The notes under the pieces are model-generated. The model had not been told where the DNA came from and did not search any database. It was given only the letters and a program-made list of their open reading frames with translations. A stretch of DNA of 64,000 nucleotides from a virus, in IMG/VR virus record IMGVR_UViG_3300000117_007448, positions 39,199-103,198 of that record; one strand, 5' to 3'. Below, one piece after another: positions 1 through 7,814 of the stretch. The first letter of the stretch is position 1. Each line of letters opens with the position of its first letter. Made by a program: the position numbers and the translations under genes.

Positions 1-144
1 GAGTAGAATATAAGCATTAGGTAGTTTTTCTCTCAGGTTTTTAAGACCATCTAAAGTTTGTTTAAGTCTATCATCTTTACTAATTACACCGATTGTAGGC
101 TCTAAAGCTGATGTTACAATAAATAAATTTTTATCGGGTATCAT
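1..144 (-). CDS. Hypothetical protein, N-terminal 48 residues (cut by window edge)
   Basis: The reading frame opens with ATG at 144-142 and stays open to base 1. Its ATG overlaps the TGA stop of the nucleotidyltransferase-HAD gene (ATGA junction), so the two are probably translationally coupled. The visible peptide begins MIPDKNLFIVTSALEPTIGV and continues with a Tx4Lx2L-type helix and a YILL strand. This beta-alpha-beta start resembles glycosyltransferase-like phage proteins, which fits the neighbouring surface-sugar genes, but 48 residues are too few for an assignment. Confidence 0.6.
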   Translation of the reverse strand, partial: MIPDKNLFIVTSALEPTIGVISKDDRLKQTLDGLKNLREKLPNAYILL

Positions 145-1196
145 TTACCACTCTTCAACAATGTTAAGTATTGGTCTAAGTCATCTTTATCTCTTTTAAG
201 ATTGATTGCTGTTGCTCTAGGGTATGGGTTTTGATTGTGAAAATCATTTATTAATATCCTATCTGCATTTGGTAACCCAATCAATAATTCATAATCTTTA
301 AATCCTAAATTATCAAGTGTAGCTCGTGTATATTCTTCAACTTCTTTTTCTCTTGCTGTAGTAAAAACAAACTTAGATCCATTTTTCTGTAAGTCTAAAA
401 GTACCTTTACATTTTTTTCAAGAGGCTTACCTAGTACAGACATTGCATTATTACCGACTCTGCTCTGCGATTTCACAACGGTGCCATCTATATCACAAAA
501 TATAACTGGTTTATTATTCCATTCAAACCAATCATTAGCAGTTCCAACATCTACATAATCTTCCACATATTTTGTGTAGAATACTTCTTCGTTATATAAA
601 GCTCTTGCAATTACATCTGATACAAATATTTCACCATCAGTAAGAATTTCTCTATAATTATCTAAGAATACTTTGGCTGATTCAAACTTATAACCACCAA
701 CACAAAATATATCAGATACAACTTTCTTTTCTATAATTTGGTTTATGATACCTTGTTCATTTGAAATGATAAAACTTTTAGAGGATAACTTTTTCAATAC
801 TTCATGAAATGATATATTAGAAACACAAACATAGTTACCCTCAGTACATTTATGTTTGAAAAAACTATCACAATCCTTGATAAAAATTTCATCATTTTCA
901 TCTATGGGCATTTTTTCTAATATTTGATAAACAGTTTCAGCAGGTCCTCTTGTAGGATTATCTAAGATTACAATGTTTATTCTAAATCCATATTGTTCAC
1001 GAATAAACTCTGAAGCTTGATATGCCTTATCATGTTCTTTTAAAATACCAATTGTAATATTATATTTCTCATCATCTAAGAATTGTTCTATCGCATTATG
1101 AAACATCATCTTATTGTGTCGGCCAAATAAAAGAAATTTTGGTTTCATATTAGGAAATCTGGAAGAAGCCCCAGCGGCTGGTATAATTATTTCCAT
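141..1196 (-). CDS. Nucleotidyltransferase-HAD phosphatase fusion
   Basis: A two-domain enzyme of 351 aa. Residues 1-225 look like a sugar- or alcohol-phosphate nucleotidyltransferase: the N-terminal IIPAAGASSRF loop and following KPKFLL match the nucleotide-binding signature of this fold, and DCDSFF (about 109) is a likely metal-binding acidic site. Residues 231-351 look like a HAD-superfamily phosphatase, with motif I FCDIDGTVV (about 232), motif II TTAREKE (about 279) and a late LINDFH acidic motif. The start is supported by AGGAGAT 9 nt upstream. It overlaps the upstream APH-type kinase gene by 10 bp. Kinase, nucleotidyltransferase and phosphatase together suggest that a small phosphorylated head group or sugar is activated for surface decoration. 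The substrate is not readable from the sequence. Confidence 0.75.
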   Translation of the reverse strand: MEIIIPAAGASSRFPNMKPKFLLFGRHNKMMFHNAIEQFLDDEKYNITIGILKEHDKAYQASEFIREQYGFRINIVILDNPTRGPAETVYQILEKMPIDENDEIFIKDCDSFFKHKCTEGNYVCVSNISFHEVLKKLSSKSFIISNEQGIINQIIEKKVVSDIFCVGGYKFESAKVFLDNYREILTDGEIFVSDVIARALYNEEVFYTKYVEDYVDVGTANDWFEWNNKPVIFCDIDGTVVKSQSRVGNNAMSVLGKPLEKNVKVLLDLQKNGSKFVFTTAREKEVEEYTRATLDNLGFKDYELLIGLPNADRILINDFHNQNPYPRATAINLKRDKDDLDQYLTLLKSGK

Positions 1197-1933
1197 AAAC
1201 GATTTATCTCCTTCAATATAAACTTTCTATTACTATCTCCATTTTCAGTATGTAAATAAACTCTTAACAACATAAGAATTAAAAGATAATCATTTTTTGC
1301 AAAACCAAATTTACTAAAAACTTGGTCTTCCAGATTTTGTAACTTAACATCTAACTTAATATTTTTGTTTCTTAAAAACCACCTACAAGTTAAATCTTGC
1401 CTTAATTTGGCTAGGTCGAATACATACGAATCATATTCAATTGTAACTGGATCTATCATTGTAAAGGATTCTTCATTAAAAATCAAGTTTTCTAGGGTAA
1501 AGTCGCCATGATATGTTGACCTTGGCAAGTGACTTGGCAATCTATCAATGAGTTCCTTTTTTATAAAAGGTAAATCATCTACTGAATCAATCCAATCAAG
1601 CTTTGTGTCATAGACATTACTATAATCCACTTTTATAGCGTCTTTAGCAAATGAATCTATTGTTTGAATTATAAAATTACCTAATCTCTTTGTACTTCTA
1701 GTTTTTAGGTACTCCAAAATATCAAGACCATGAATATACTCCATCTCAATATAGTTTTCAGATGAGTCATATATTGCTGGAACATTGTAACCTTTTTCAT
1801 TTAGACCTATTAACCTTTCAATATTTCTTTCCACATTGCCATTCTTTCTTACAAAAAATTCTTTATCGTCTTTTATAAGTAATATTTCAGAACCCGAATG
1901 TCCAATAAATTCTTTTACTATCTTTTTTTCCAT
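1187..1933 (-). CDS. APH/choline-kinase-family phosphotransferase
   Basis: A protein of 248 aa with the catalytic motifs of the aminoglycoside phosphotransferase/choline kinase family. HGDFTLENLIF (about 141-151) is the Brenner-type catalytic loop with its Asp and Asn, and FTMIDPV (about 157) carries the metal-binding Asp. MEYIHGLDILEYL (about 69) is the hinge after the N-lobe. At 248 aa it is at the short end of the family. It overlaps the downstream nucleotidyltransferase-HAD gene by 10 bp and the upstream gene by 16 bp. Paired with that nucleotidyltransferase it recalls LicA/LicC-like kinase-cytidylyltransferase pairs (inference). An antibiotic-resistance role is unlikely here. Confidence 0.75.
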   Translation of the reverse strand: MEKKIVKEFIGHSGSEILLIKDDKEFFVRKNGNVERNIERLIGLNEKGYNVPAIYDSSENYIEMEYIHGLDILEYLKTRSTKRLGNFIIQTIDSFAKDAIKVDYSNVYDTKLDWIDSVDDLPFIKKELIDRLPSHLPRSTYHGDFTLENLIFNEESFTMIDPVTIEYDSYVFDLAKLRQDLTCRWFLRNKNIKLDVKLQNLEDQVFSKFGFAKNDYLLILMLLRVYLHTENGDSNRKFILKEINRLWK

Positions 1934-2616
1934 TTAGCACAATCATCACGAATTAAACTATGCCAGGTTCCATTAAAATCACCTGGAGGGAATGGATTAT
2001 TCATATCCACATATGTCAAAAATTTACCATGTAACCCATACTCATGTAAATGGGCTTTCATCATATCTTCACCGATCATTGAAACCTTTTGATCGTAATA
2101 GTGGTTCATATTATTGTAAATAGTCATTCTCTTATTCATAATATTAGATGAGCTAAATGCAAATTGATCGTTACCAAAATCTTTTTCTGGAACCATTCTA
2201 CAATTTGGTATATAAAGTACCCATGGATTCATTTTATAGAATGGTATAACAATATTTAAAGCATAATCAGGCCTCGATTTAATCACCCAATCATAATTCT
2301 TTTTTAATTCCATTTCTTTTTTAATTTTTAATTCACAGGACCTCTGCATACTATAAAGCATTGACACCGTAAAACGAGGTGGGTGGTTTATAGCATCTGG
2401 AGTATTTTTATATCTTTCATCATAATCACCTTTAAGTTCATTTTCTAGAAGAGATGAAACTGGTTTATATAATTTTATATACTCTTCAGCTTCATCAGAA
2501 TTCCATGAATGTATAAATGTATCAACATCATAGTGATCTAGTAAATTCTTCTTGTGATATTCATAACCTTTTTCAAAACTTCTAGGTTGACCGGATAAAC
2601 ATAGGGCTATTTTCAT
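1918..2616 (-). CDS. Glycosyltransferase-like hypothetical protein
   Basis: A protein of 232 aa beginning MKIALCLSGQPRSFEKGYEY, then VDTFIHSWN (about 31). This N-terminus recurs in phage and bacterial proteins found in surface-polysaccharide clusters and usually described as glycosyltransferase-like. A KSRPDYAL segment (about 113) sits where such proteins hold an R-x-D sugar-nucleotide motif. No signal peptide or membrane helix is apparent. It overlaps the kinase gene downstream and the alternative oxidase gene upstream by a few bases, so it belongs to the same operon. The exact transferase class is uncertain. Confidence 0.55.
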   Translation of the reverse strand: MKIALCLSGQPRSFEKGYEYHKKNLLDHYDVDTFIHSWNSDEAEEYIKLYKPVSSLLENELKGDYDERYKNTPDAINHPPRFTVSMLYSMQRSCELKIKKEMELKKNYDWVIKSRPDYALNIVIPFYKMNPWVLYIPNCRMVPEKDFGNDQFAFSSSNIMNKRMTIYNNMNHYYDQKVSMIGEDMMKAHLHEYGLHGKFLTYVDMNNPFPPGDFNGTWHSLIRDDCAKWKKR

Positions 2617-3188
2617 TTTGAATACTTTAAATTAATTTTAGAGTGGTGTTGTTCATCAGCTCTAACTTTTTTAATTAAATCAGAAAGTTTAGCATCTTCT
2701 TGCATTTGATAATACTCAATTGCTCTTTTAGGTGCAGGCACGTTTTCAATTTGTCCATTCTCAACCATATAGAGGTATTCTGTGTAAGACTTAACTGCTT
2801 CACGTTCAAAATAAAAAATCATTTTGTGTGCGGTTTTAGGAAAAAATACATAAAGAAAAAAATAAAAGACCCAAAAAGTTGCCTGTGAAAAAATAACTAA
2901 CCATCTTTCAAAGAAATTAGGTCTAGCTATTTCTATAAAAAACATTAAATGTTGTCTTTCATTTTCGGCTTCTGCAATTAATTCTCTAATCATAGGTCCA
3001 TGGCCAGTTTCCATTTTTCTTAAACTTCTCAAATGAATCCACATTCCTGCAACAATACCAGGAACTCCAGCTACAGTTTCTAGAACTACAGCTCTATGAC
3101 CATATCTCTTAGCAAAAAAAGTGTCTGCCAAAAATCTAAAAAACTTTGTCATTGATTTAGCAAACCAATCTGATATTTTTCTTTTCAT
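2613..3188 (-). CDS. aox: Alternative oxidase (AOX/PTOX family)
   Basis: A di-iron quinol oxidase of 191 aa. All six metal-ligand motifs of the family are visible in order: LETVAGVPG (Glu37), ENERQHL (Glu77, His80), FEREAVKSYTEYL (Glu128/130 region) and RADEQHH (Glu179, His182). The hydrophobic stretch at about 95-117 fits the monotopic membrane-binding helix. The enzyme would oxidise quinol and reduce O2 to water without proton pumping. I chose the ATG at 3188 because it overlaps the upstream stop as ATGA; an in-frame start at 3221 would overlap that gene by 37 bp. It sits among glycosyltransferase-like genes with no other respiratory or photosynthetic gene nearby. PTOX is known in cyanophages. 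Here the lack of photosystem genes points to a respiratory host (inference). Confidence 0.9.
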   Translation of the reverse strand: MKRKISDWFAKSMTKFFRFLADTFFAKRYGHRAVVLETVAGVPGIVAGMWIHLRSLRKMETGHGPMIRELIAEAENERQHLMFFIEIARPNFFERWLVIFSQATFWVFYFFLYVFFPKTAHKMIFYFEREAVKSYTEYLYMVENGQIENVPAPKRAIEYYQMQEDAKLSDLIKKVRADEQHHSKINLKYSK

Positions 3189-4057
3189 GTAGAATACTTC
3201 ATTTGTATGATGTGTCGCCAAGCAGGAACTCTATCGTATTGGTGTACAATACAAAAGTCTTTACTACCATCAGATGTTTTAACAGATCCACTTTCCATAA
3301 TAGGGCTTGATTCTAACAAGTGTGACTTAAATTCTTGTATCTTAGCTGGATCTGCCGTTGTACCTAATTGACAAGCCCAGCCATCTTCTGACTTAAAATA
3401 TTTTGATTTTTGTTTGTAGGGGGATTGTGAAACCATAAAGTTAAATGTAGATTGGTCACATATTGGTATAGGTTTACCCATGCAAGATGAAAATATATTA
3501 ATCATTAGAGATTTCATAGCATAACCTGTGCCAGCTAAAACACCTACATTATAGATTTCATTTTCTTTGAAAATTTCATGTACATATGGTCCATAAGTTT
3601 CAAGAAGATTTTGATTACCCCATGGTTCATTTTTATATAAAATACTTTCAGAGGAGAAAAAATAGTCATAATGATCATTATTATTAAAGTAAAAACAATG
3701 TTTCTCTTTATACTCTTCTATCCATTTAACTGGATCTTTTTGGAATATAACGTCTTTAACATCTGTTGTAATAACCCAATCATACTCTGGTGATTTTTTT
3801 AAATAATCATATATGTGTATAAATCTTTCAACATGAGGTGGCATTTTTGAATCATGAACTAAATTACCCTCATCATCTTTATTGAAACCTATGATTTTAA
3901 AACCAGCTTGTTCAACTTTGATAACTGTTTCTTTATCACAATTTAATAATATTAAAACTTTATCACCTTCAAATCCACTTTGATTAATTGAATTACACCA
4001 ATATTGTAGTGTATTCCAATCATAATTACTAGCACATCCTATAATCAAGTTACGCAT
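3185..4057 (-). CDS. Glycosyltransferase-like protein
   Basis: A protein of 290 aa. It begins MRNLIIGCASNYDWNTLQYW, and an acidic TTDVKDVIF motif (about 98) resembles the DxD metal/sugar-nucleotide site of GT-A-fold transferases, with a preceding DYLKKSPEYDWVI strand. Later GVLAGTGYAMKSLM and CDQSTFNFMV resemble the acceptor-side segments of GT8-like phage proteins. A GGAG ribosome-binding site lies 7 nt upstream of its ATG. It is followed directly by the alternative oxidase gene. Family assignment is by motif only. Confidence 0.6.
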   Translation of the reverse strand: MRNLIIGCASNYDWNTLQYWCNSINQSGFEGDKVLILLNCDKETVIKVEQAGFKIIGFNKDDEGNLVHDSKMPPHVERFIHIYDYLKKSPEYDWVITTDVKDVIFQKDPVKWIEEYKEKHCFYFNNNDHYDYFFSSESILYKNEPWGNQNLLETYGPYVHEIFKENEIYNVGVLAGTGYAMKSLMINIFSSCMGKPIPICDQSTFNFMVSQSPYKQKSKYFKSEDGWACQLGTTADPAKIQEFKSHLLESSPIMESGSVKTSDGSKDFCIVHQYDRVPAWRHIIQMKYST

Positions 4058-4078
4058 TATTTACTCCAATTTAAGTTA

Positions 4079-5167
4079 CTATCCTTTTATATATTGTTTA
4101 AATTTAACCAGTTGTCCTGGTGTCATTCTCTTATAATTTTTTACTACTTTATCCGTGCCCTCTTCTCCAGCTCCGTATTCTTCTTCAACACTACCTTTTT
4201 TATAATATGGATTTTTTGGGTTAGCATCTTCACTTTCATCTGGCCACCAATCATTAGTGTAAGTTTTACCAGATTCATTCATCTTAATCATGTCTTTTAT
4301 TCTTTTTTCATATTCATCTTTACTAGGTTTCACCCTCTTTGCAACAACATCAAGAACATAATTAAGTGTTACTGCATTTGCTGTAAGTGAACCACATCTA
4401 GCACCAACTTGATTTTTTAGAAAGTCAATTAAAATACTTTCACTACTATTTGCCAAAGGGTCAGCTAAATCATGTGGCACTTTTAAGTCAACATAACTAT
4501 ACACGAAATCATAGTGTGGTGCAGGTGATCCATGTAAGATGTATTCATCTTTTACAACTATTCTTTGAAAGCCATCTTTTGCATACCAAACAGCTCTATG
4601 ATCTGTAAGTTCATCTGGTTGACCAAAAGTTTTTGTTAAATGTTTTGTGTACTTTACTGGTTCTTCATTTTTCCAGTTTTCTAATGGTGAATTTTTCATT
4701 TCGTTTACGCTCTTGTGTAGTTTAACTCCTGTAACATTATGAATCAAATCACGAAATTCTTTATGATTTTTATTTTTAATATGTGAATTCAATTTTCTTT
4801 TTTGGTTAGGTGTAGCTTTTGAATGAAACTTCACTAACTCCATAACTCCAAGATTACCAGAATATGCAGCTTCATTCATTTTCTTTGTTTTCTTTTTCAT
4901 AACATTAATAAAACTACGATACACAGCGGCTGCACCTGTTTTACCCATTACTCTAGCTCTTTGTTCCATAGCTATCGCTGCTTGAATCTTATGGGCGTGT
5001 GATCGTCCGCTTGACTTAATTTTTCGTACTGAAGCTTCTGCATCAGACTTACTTGCGAATTTGAGCCCGTGAATGGTTCCTTTCGGATCCTCGTCTGTGT
5101 AGAGGTCTGAGTGCTTTTTAGATTTTGCTGGTTGACCCGATTTTCTTGAGATTCTTGGATTACTCAT
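4079..5167 (-). CDS. DUF5872-like phage protein
   Basis: A protein of 362 aa. Residues 1-95 are basic and contain TDEDPKGTIHGLKFASKSDA followed by a KIQAAIAMEQRARVMGKTGAA helix, resembling the DUF5872-type domain found in marine phages and large DNA viruses. Residues 95-150 are lysine-rich and helical. Residues 165-290 form a separate domain with a KYTKHLTKTFGQPDELTDHR start and many beta-type strands. The C-terminus is acidic and then basic. It overlaps the next upstream gene by 4 bp. The function is unknown; the positively charged N-terminus could bind nucleic acid (inference). Confidence 0.6.
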   Translation of the reverse strand: MSNPRISRKSGQPAKSKKHSDLYTDEDPKGTIHGLKFASKSDAEASVRKIKSSGRSHAHKIQAAIAMEQRARVMGKTGAAAVYRSFINVMKKKTKKMNEAAYSGNLGVMELVKFHSKATPNQKRKLNSHIKNKNHKEFRDLIHNVTGVKLHKSVNEMKNSPLENWKNEEPVKYTKHLTKTFGQPDELTDHRAVWYAKDGFQRIVVKDEYILHGSPAPHYDFVYSYVDLKVPHDLADPLANSSESILIDFLKNQVGARCGSLTANAVTLNYVLDVVAKRVKPSKDEYEKRIKDMIKMNESGKTYTNDWWPDESEDANPKNPYYKKGSVEEEYGAGEEGTDKVVKNYKRMTPGQLVKFKQYIKG

Positions 5168-5460
5168 TGACCTCTCGTTAATTTTAAAACTCTTTGCATT
5201 TGTTTTTCTAATAAATTACCACGATTGGGCCAATGGATATAGGCCTGCTCTCTGGATTTATATAGGTTAGTTAAGAAAGGCATAATTAATTGTTCTAGCT
5301 CTTTCAGCCTATCTTTGTATGATTCTACTGTTAAATCTTTTTGATAATTAGTTTTTTCTAATTCGTCTTTGACTTTTTCATATTCTGTTTCATCAACAGC
5401 AGTAAATCCAAAATCAATGTCTCCATACTCTTGTAATATTTTATCTATATCGTATGCCAT
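5164..5460 (-). CDS. Hypothetical protein, coiled-coil
   Basis: A protein of 98 aa, largely helical and charged, with heptad-like spacing over residues 25-70 (DELEKTNYQKDLTVESYKDR). No known domain is recognised. It ends in an ATGA overlap with the DUF5872-like gene and starts 1 bp after the ligase-like gene, so it is part of the same transcription unit. It is probably a small accessory or assembly protein, but nothing in the sequence defines its role. Confidence 0.6.
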   Translation of the reverse strand: MAYDIDKILQEYGDIDFGFTAVDETEYEKVKDELEKTNYQKDLTVESYKDRLKELEQLIMPFLTNLYKSREQAYIHWPNRGNLLEKQMQRVLKLTRGQ

Positions 5461-5461
5461 T

Positions 5462-6691
5462 TTACTTGTCCCAAGTTTTTTTAGCCGTGAAATTCTGATG
5501 TGAAAATTCTAGTCGATCAACAAGTTTCAATGCACCACCAGATAGCTTATCTACGGCAACAAAACCCTCTGGATTGGTGATTCTAAATCCATCATCTGTT
5601 CTGACAAATGTATTTGTAACTTGTCGCATCTCTTGTAACTTACGAATGATGATTGTTTTTGATTCAACAATTGAGTTCATCAAGTTAAATATTTCAATTA
5701 GTTGTCTAGCTGAACCTCTTAAAAATCTCATCACTTCATTTTTTTCTTTTTGCCTTTTCTTTTTTGTATCTTCTCTTTTAGCTTTAATTATTTCTTTGTT
5801 CAATTTATTTTCTACATATCTAATTAAGTTTACAGTATGTGTAGAGGTGTTTCTAATCTTTTGGCCTTGTCTGACCATTTGATTATTAAATATCTTTATT
5901 TCACCAAGTATTTTATCATTAACTGATAGACGATTCAATACTAATGAGTTTATCTTCTGTAATGTTTTACCTGCTTGTGAAAGTATATTGGTTATTTGTT
6001 TTGTTTCTGCTTCTGTAAATGTTGCTGTGCCAGAGGCATTGACAAAAGAAGCATCACGAAACCAAATATCTTTTGTTGGTTTTAATCTACCAATATCAAT
6101 ATTAAAAGATGGCTTCATTGTGTCTAAACTTCTACCTGAATATGAAGTATGAAAAACAATACCAAGTTGAGCTGCTTGCATAGTTTTAGCAAGTGGTGTT
6201 GATTCTGGTACAGCGTAGACAATAGTGTTTGGTTGAAATGTGATGTATTTCTCTCCATCTATTTGTTCTTTTTTTATATCACCTTTTGTAAACATCATAT
6301 CGCCTTGCAATACACCTTTGATACCAAGTTTTGGTAAAAATGCCAAGGCTACTTTTAGTTTTTCATTTAAGCCACCACTTGGGTGATTTCTATCTATGTC
6401 TCTATCTGTATAGTTTAATTTTGGTGCTCTGTTAAAAACAGATTTAGTACCAACAAAAAACTTACCATTCTTTGGATTGATACCTGCGAAAACAGCTGGG
6501 GCACCATCCCATTTTGTTGTGACATTTATTTTTGATGTTGAACTACCTGCAAGCATATCTCTCAATGATTGTAGAAAGTTAATTGATTCTCTGGCGCCAG
6601 TAACACCACGATTTAAAACATTATCTTCTAAATGTTCTAAATGAAGATTTTTATCTTGTCTGGCTTCTTCTAAAAATTCTGTGAAATTCAT
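5462..6691 (-). CDS. Ligase/nucleotidyltransferase-like protein (DUF6267-like)
   Basis: A protein of 409 aa. Residues 55-70 carry VTTKWDGAPAVFAG, which has the K-x-D-G pattern of motif I (the adenylated lysine) of ATP-dependent DNA/RNA ligases and mRNA capping enzymes. GVLQGDMMF (about 128) resembles motif III, and GIVFHTSYSG (about 177) resembles motif IV. The C-terminal half (about 225-350) is helical and lysine-rich. I associate this architecture with the phage family DUF6267, which is conserved in marine T4-like phages and whose function is not established to my knowledge. It overlaps the upstream nuclease-like gene by 4 bp. A role in nucleic-acid end joining or nucleotidyl transfer is an inference from the motifs. 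Confidence 0.6.
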   Translation of the reverse strand: MNFTEFLEEARQDKNLHLEHLEDNVLNRGVTGARESINFLQSLRDMLAGSSTSKINVTTKWDGAPAVFAGINPKNGKFFVGTKSVFNRAPKLNYTDRDIDRNHPSGGLNEKLKVALAFLPKLGIKGVLQGDMMFTKGDIKKEQIDGEKYITFQPNTIVYAVPESTPLAKTMQAAQLGIVFHTSYSGRSLDTMKPSFNIDIGRLKPTKDIWFRDASFVNASGTATFTEAETKQITNILSQAGKTLQKINSLVLNRLSVNDKILGEIKIFNNQMVRQGQKIRNTSTHTVNLIRYVENKLNKEIIKAKREDTKKKRQKEKNEVMRFLRGSARQLIEIFNLMNSIVESKTIIIRKLQEMRQVTNTFVRTDDGFRITNPEGFVAVDKLSGGALKLVDRLEFSHQNFTAKKTWDK

Positions 6692-7779
6692 TTTTTTACA
6701 CCTGCGTATTGTAACTTTAACATAACTAGTTTACCTAGTTTACCTTTTGGACTACTTCTTCTAAAACCTGCATCACTCCTGGTTGTCATTTTAAGAGTGA
6801 GTTTTTTATTTGCTTTATCCATTAAATCAATAAACCACTCTTGAACAGAATTTTTATTCAAATAAGCTTTAACTTTAGTAACTTTATCTATAAAATTAAC
6901 TAATGGGTCGCCTTTTTCTTCAGCTTTTGCACCAACAGCTTTAACTAAAATTAAAGGTATCTCACCTTTTTGTGGAGCTTTTTGTAATCTAAATTCAGTC
7001 ATAATCCATTCTTTGGTAGTTTTTACATCTTTATTTACTATTTTTACTAATTGTTCTCTGCTTATTTTATTTTGTTCAATATATAATTCGTCAAATTTTC
7101 TAAGATTATTTTCATATAATTTGATTAAAGATTCTTTAAGAGTATCATTCATTTTTATACTCTTACCTCTATATTCATAATAATTTTTTTCAGTAACACT
7201 TTTTGGAGCACCAACTTTTGAGTAAACATTTTCCCAAAGTCTTTTTTTTAATTTATCTTCTGCTTTAGAATCTATTTTTTCATAGTAAGGCTGTTTTAAA
7301 GTTGTTCTAACATATGTATTTAATAAAGGTTCAGCTGATTTTTCTGTTCCAGCTTTTAAACTAATACCACTAATTGAGCTATCTTTAAACATAAAAAAAA
7401 TATCACCGGGATGATTAGATGGCACACCTTTTGGTTTAATTCTATAACCCCAAAAAACATTTTTTATTGGATTTGAGTCGTTTGTTTCATAGATATAATT
7501 TGTAATAGCAAAAGCATTATCTAATTTTTCCTTTAACAATCTAGGTTGTATTCTACTAAACGCATCTAATATAAATTTTTCAGCATTTGGTACATCACCC
7601 GGTGTGGTAAAACTTTTTTTAGATTTAGTGCTAGATAGATTTACAGTCTTAATAAATTCACCTAAATCCTCACCATTTTTCGGTTTAAACCCATTATTAA
7701 AAGCTAAAGCTGGGAATAATTCCGTAATCGTAGAATTTATTGTAGTCTGTTGACCGCCTGTTAAATATTTTGCCATCAT
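6688..7779 (-). CDS. Hypothetical protein with nuclease-like motif
   Basis: A protein of 363 aa with no confident family. The segment HPGDIFFMFKDSSISGISLK (about 122-141) has an acidic residue, a hydrophobic beta-hairpin and an S-x-K ending. This resembles a degenerate PD-(D/E)xK nuclease core, but the second acidic residue is a serine, so this is weak. A lysine-rich helical C-terminus follows. It is coupled (4-bp overlap) to the ligase-like gene. No Shine-Dalgarno is visible before its two consecutive ATG codons (7779 and 7776). A TTGACA-17-TATCAT promoter ends only 6 nt upstream of the first ATG, suggesting a leaderless mRNA. Confidence 0.55.
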   Translation of the reverse strand: MMAKYLTGGQQTTINSTITELFPALAFNNGFKPKNGEDLGEFIKTVNLSSTKSKKSFTTPGDVPNAEKFILDAFSRIQPRLLKEKLDNAFAITNYIYETNDSNPIKNVFWGYRIKPKGVPSNHPGDIFFMFKDSSISGISLKAGTEKSAEPLLNTYVRTTLKQPYYEKIDSKAEDKLKKRLWENVYSKVGAPKSVTEKNYYEYRGKSIKMNDTLKESLIKLYENNLRKFDELYIEQNKISREQLVKIVNKDVKTTKEWIMTEFRLQKAPQKGEIPLILVKAVGAKAEEKGDPLVNFIDKVTKVKAYLNKNSVQEWFIDLMDKANKKLTLKMTTRSDAGFRRSSPKGKLGKLVMLKLQYAGVKK

Positions 7780-7785
7780 GTATTT

Positions 7786-7814
7786 ATGATAACACGATTA
7801 TCGAATTATGTCAA
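7786..7814 (-). promoter_or_regulatory. Putative sigma70 promoter, possibly leaderless start
   Basis: On the minus strand TTGACA (7814-7809), a 17-bp spacer and TATCAT (7791-7786) give a good host-type promoter overlapping the stop of the DUF4338-like gene. The expected transcription start coincides with the ATG at 7779. A CATAAATA late-type motif overlaps the -10 element, so the site may serve more than one phase. Confidence 0.45.

Noticed and set aside
1187-1933. Aminoglycoside-resistance role for the APH-type kinase
   Set aside because: The fold family includes choline and sugar kinases, and its overlap with a nucleotidyltransferase-HAD gene among sugar genes points to surface chemistry.
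3189-3221. Upstream in-frame start for the alternative oxidase at 3221
   Set aside because: It would overlap the previous gene by 37 bp and lacks a ribosome site; the ATGA junction at 3185-3188 is the better start.
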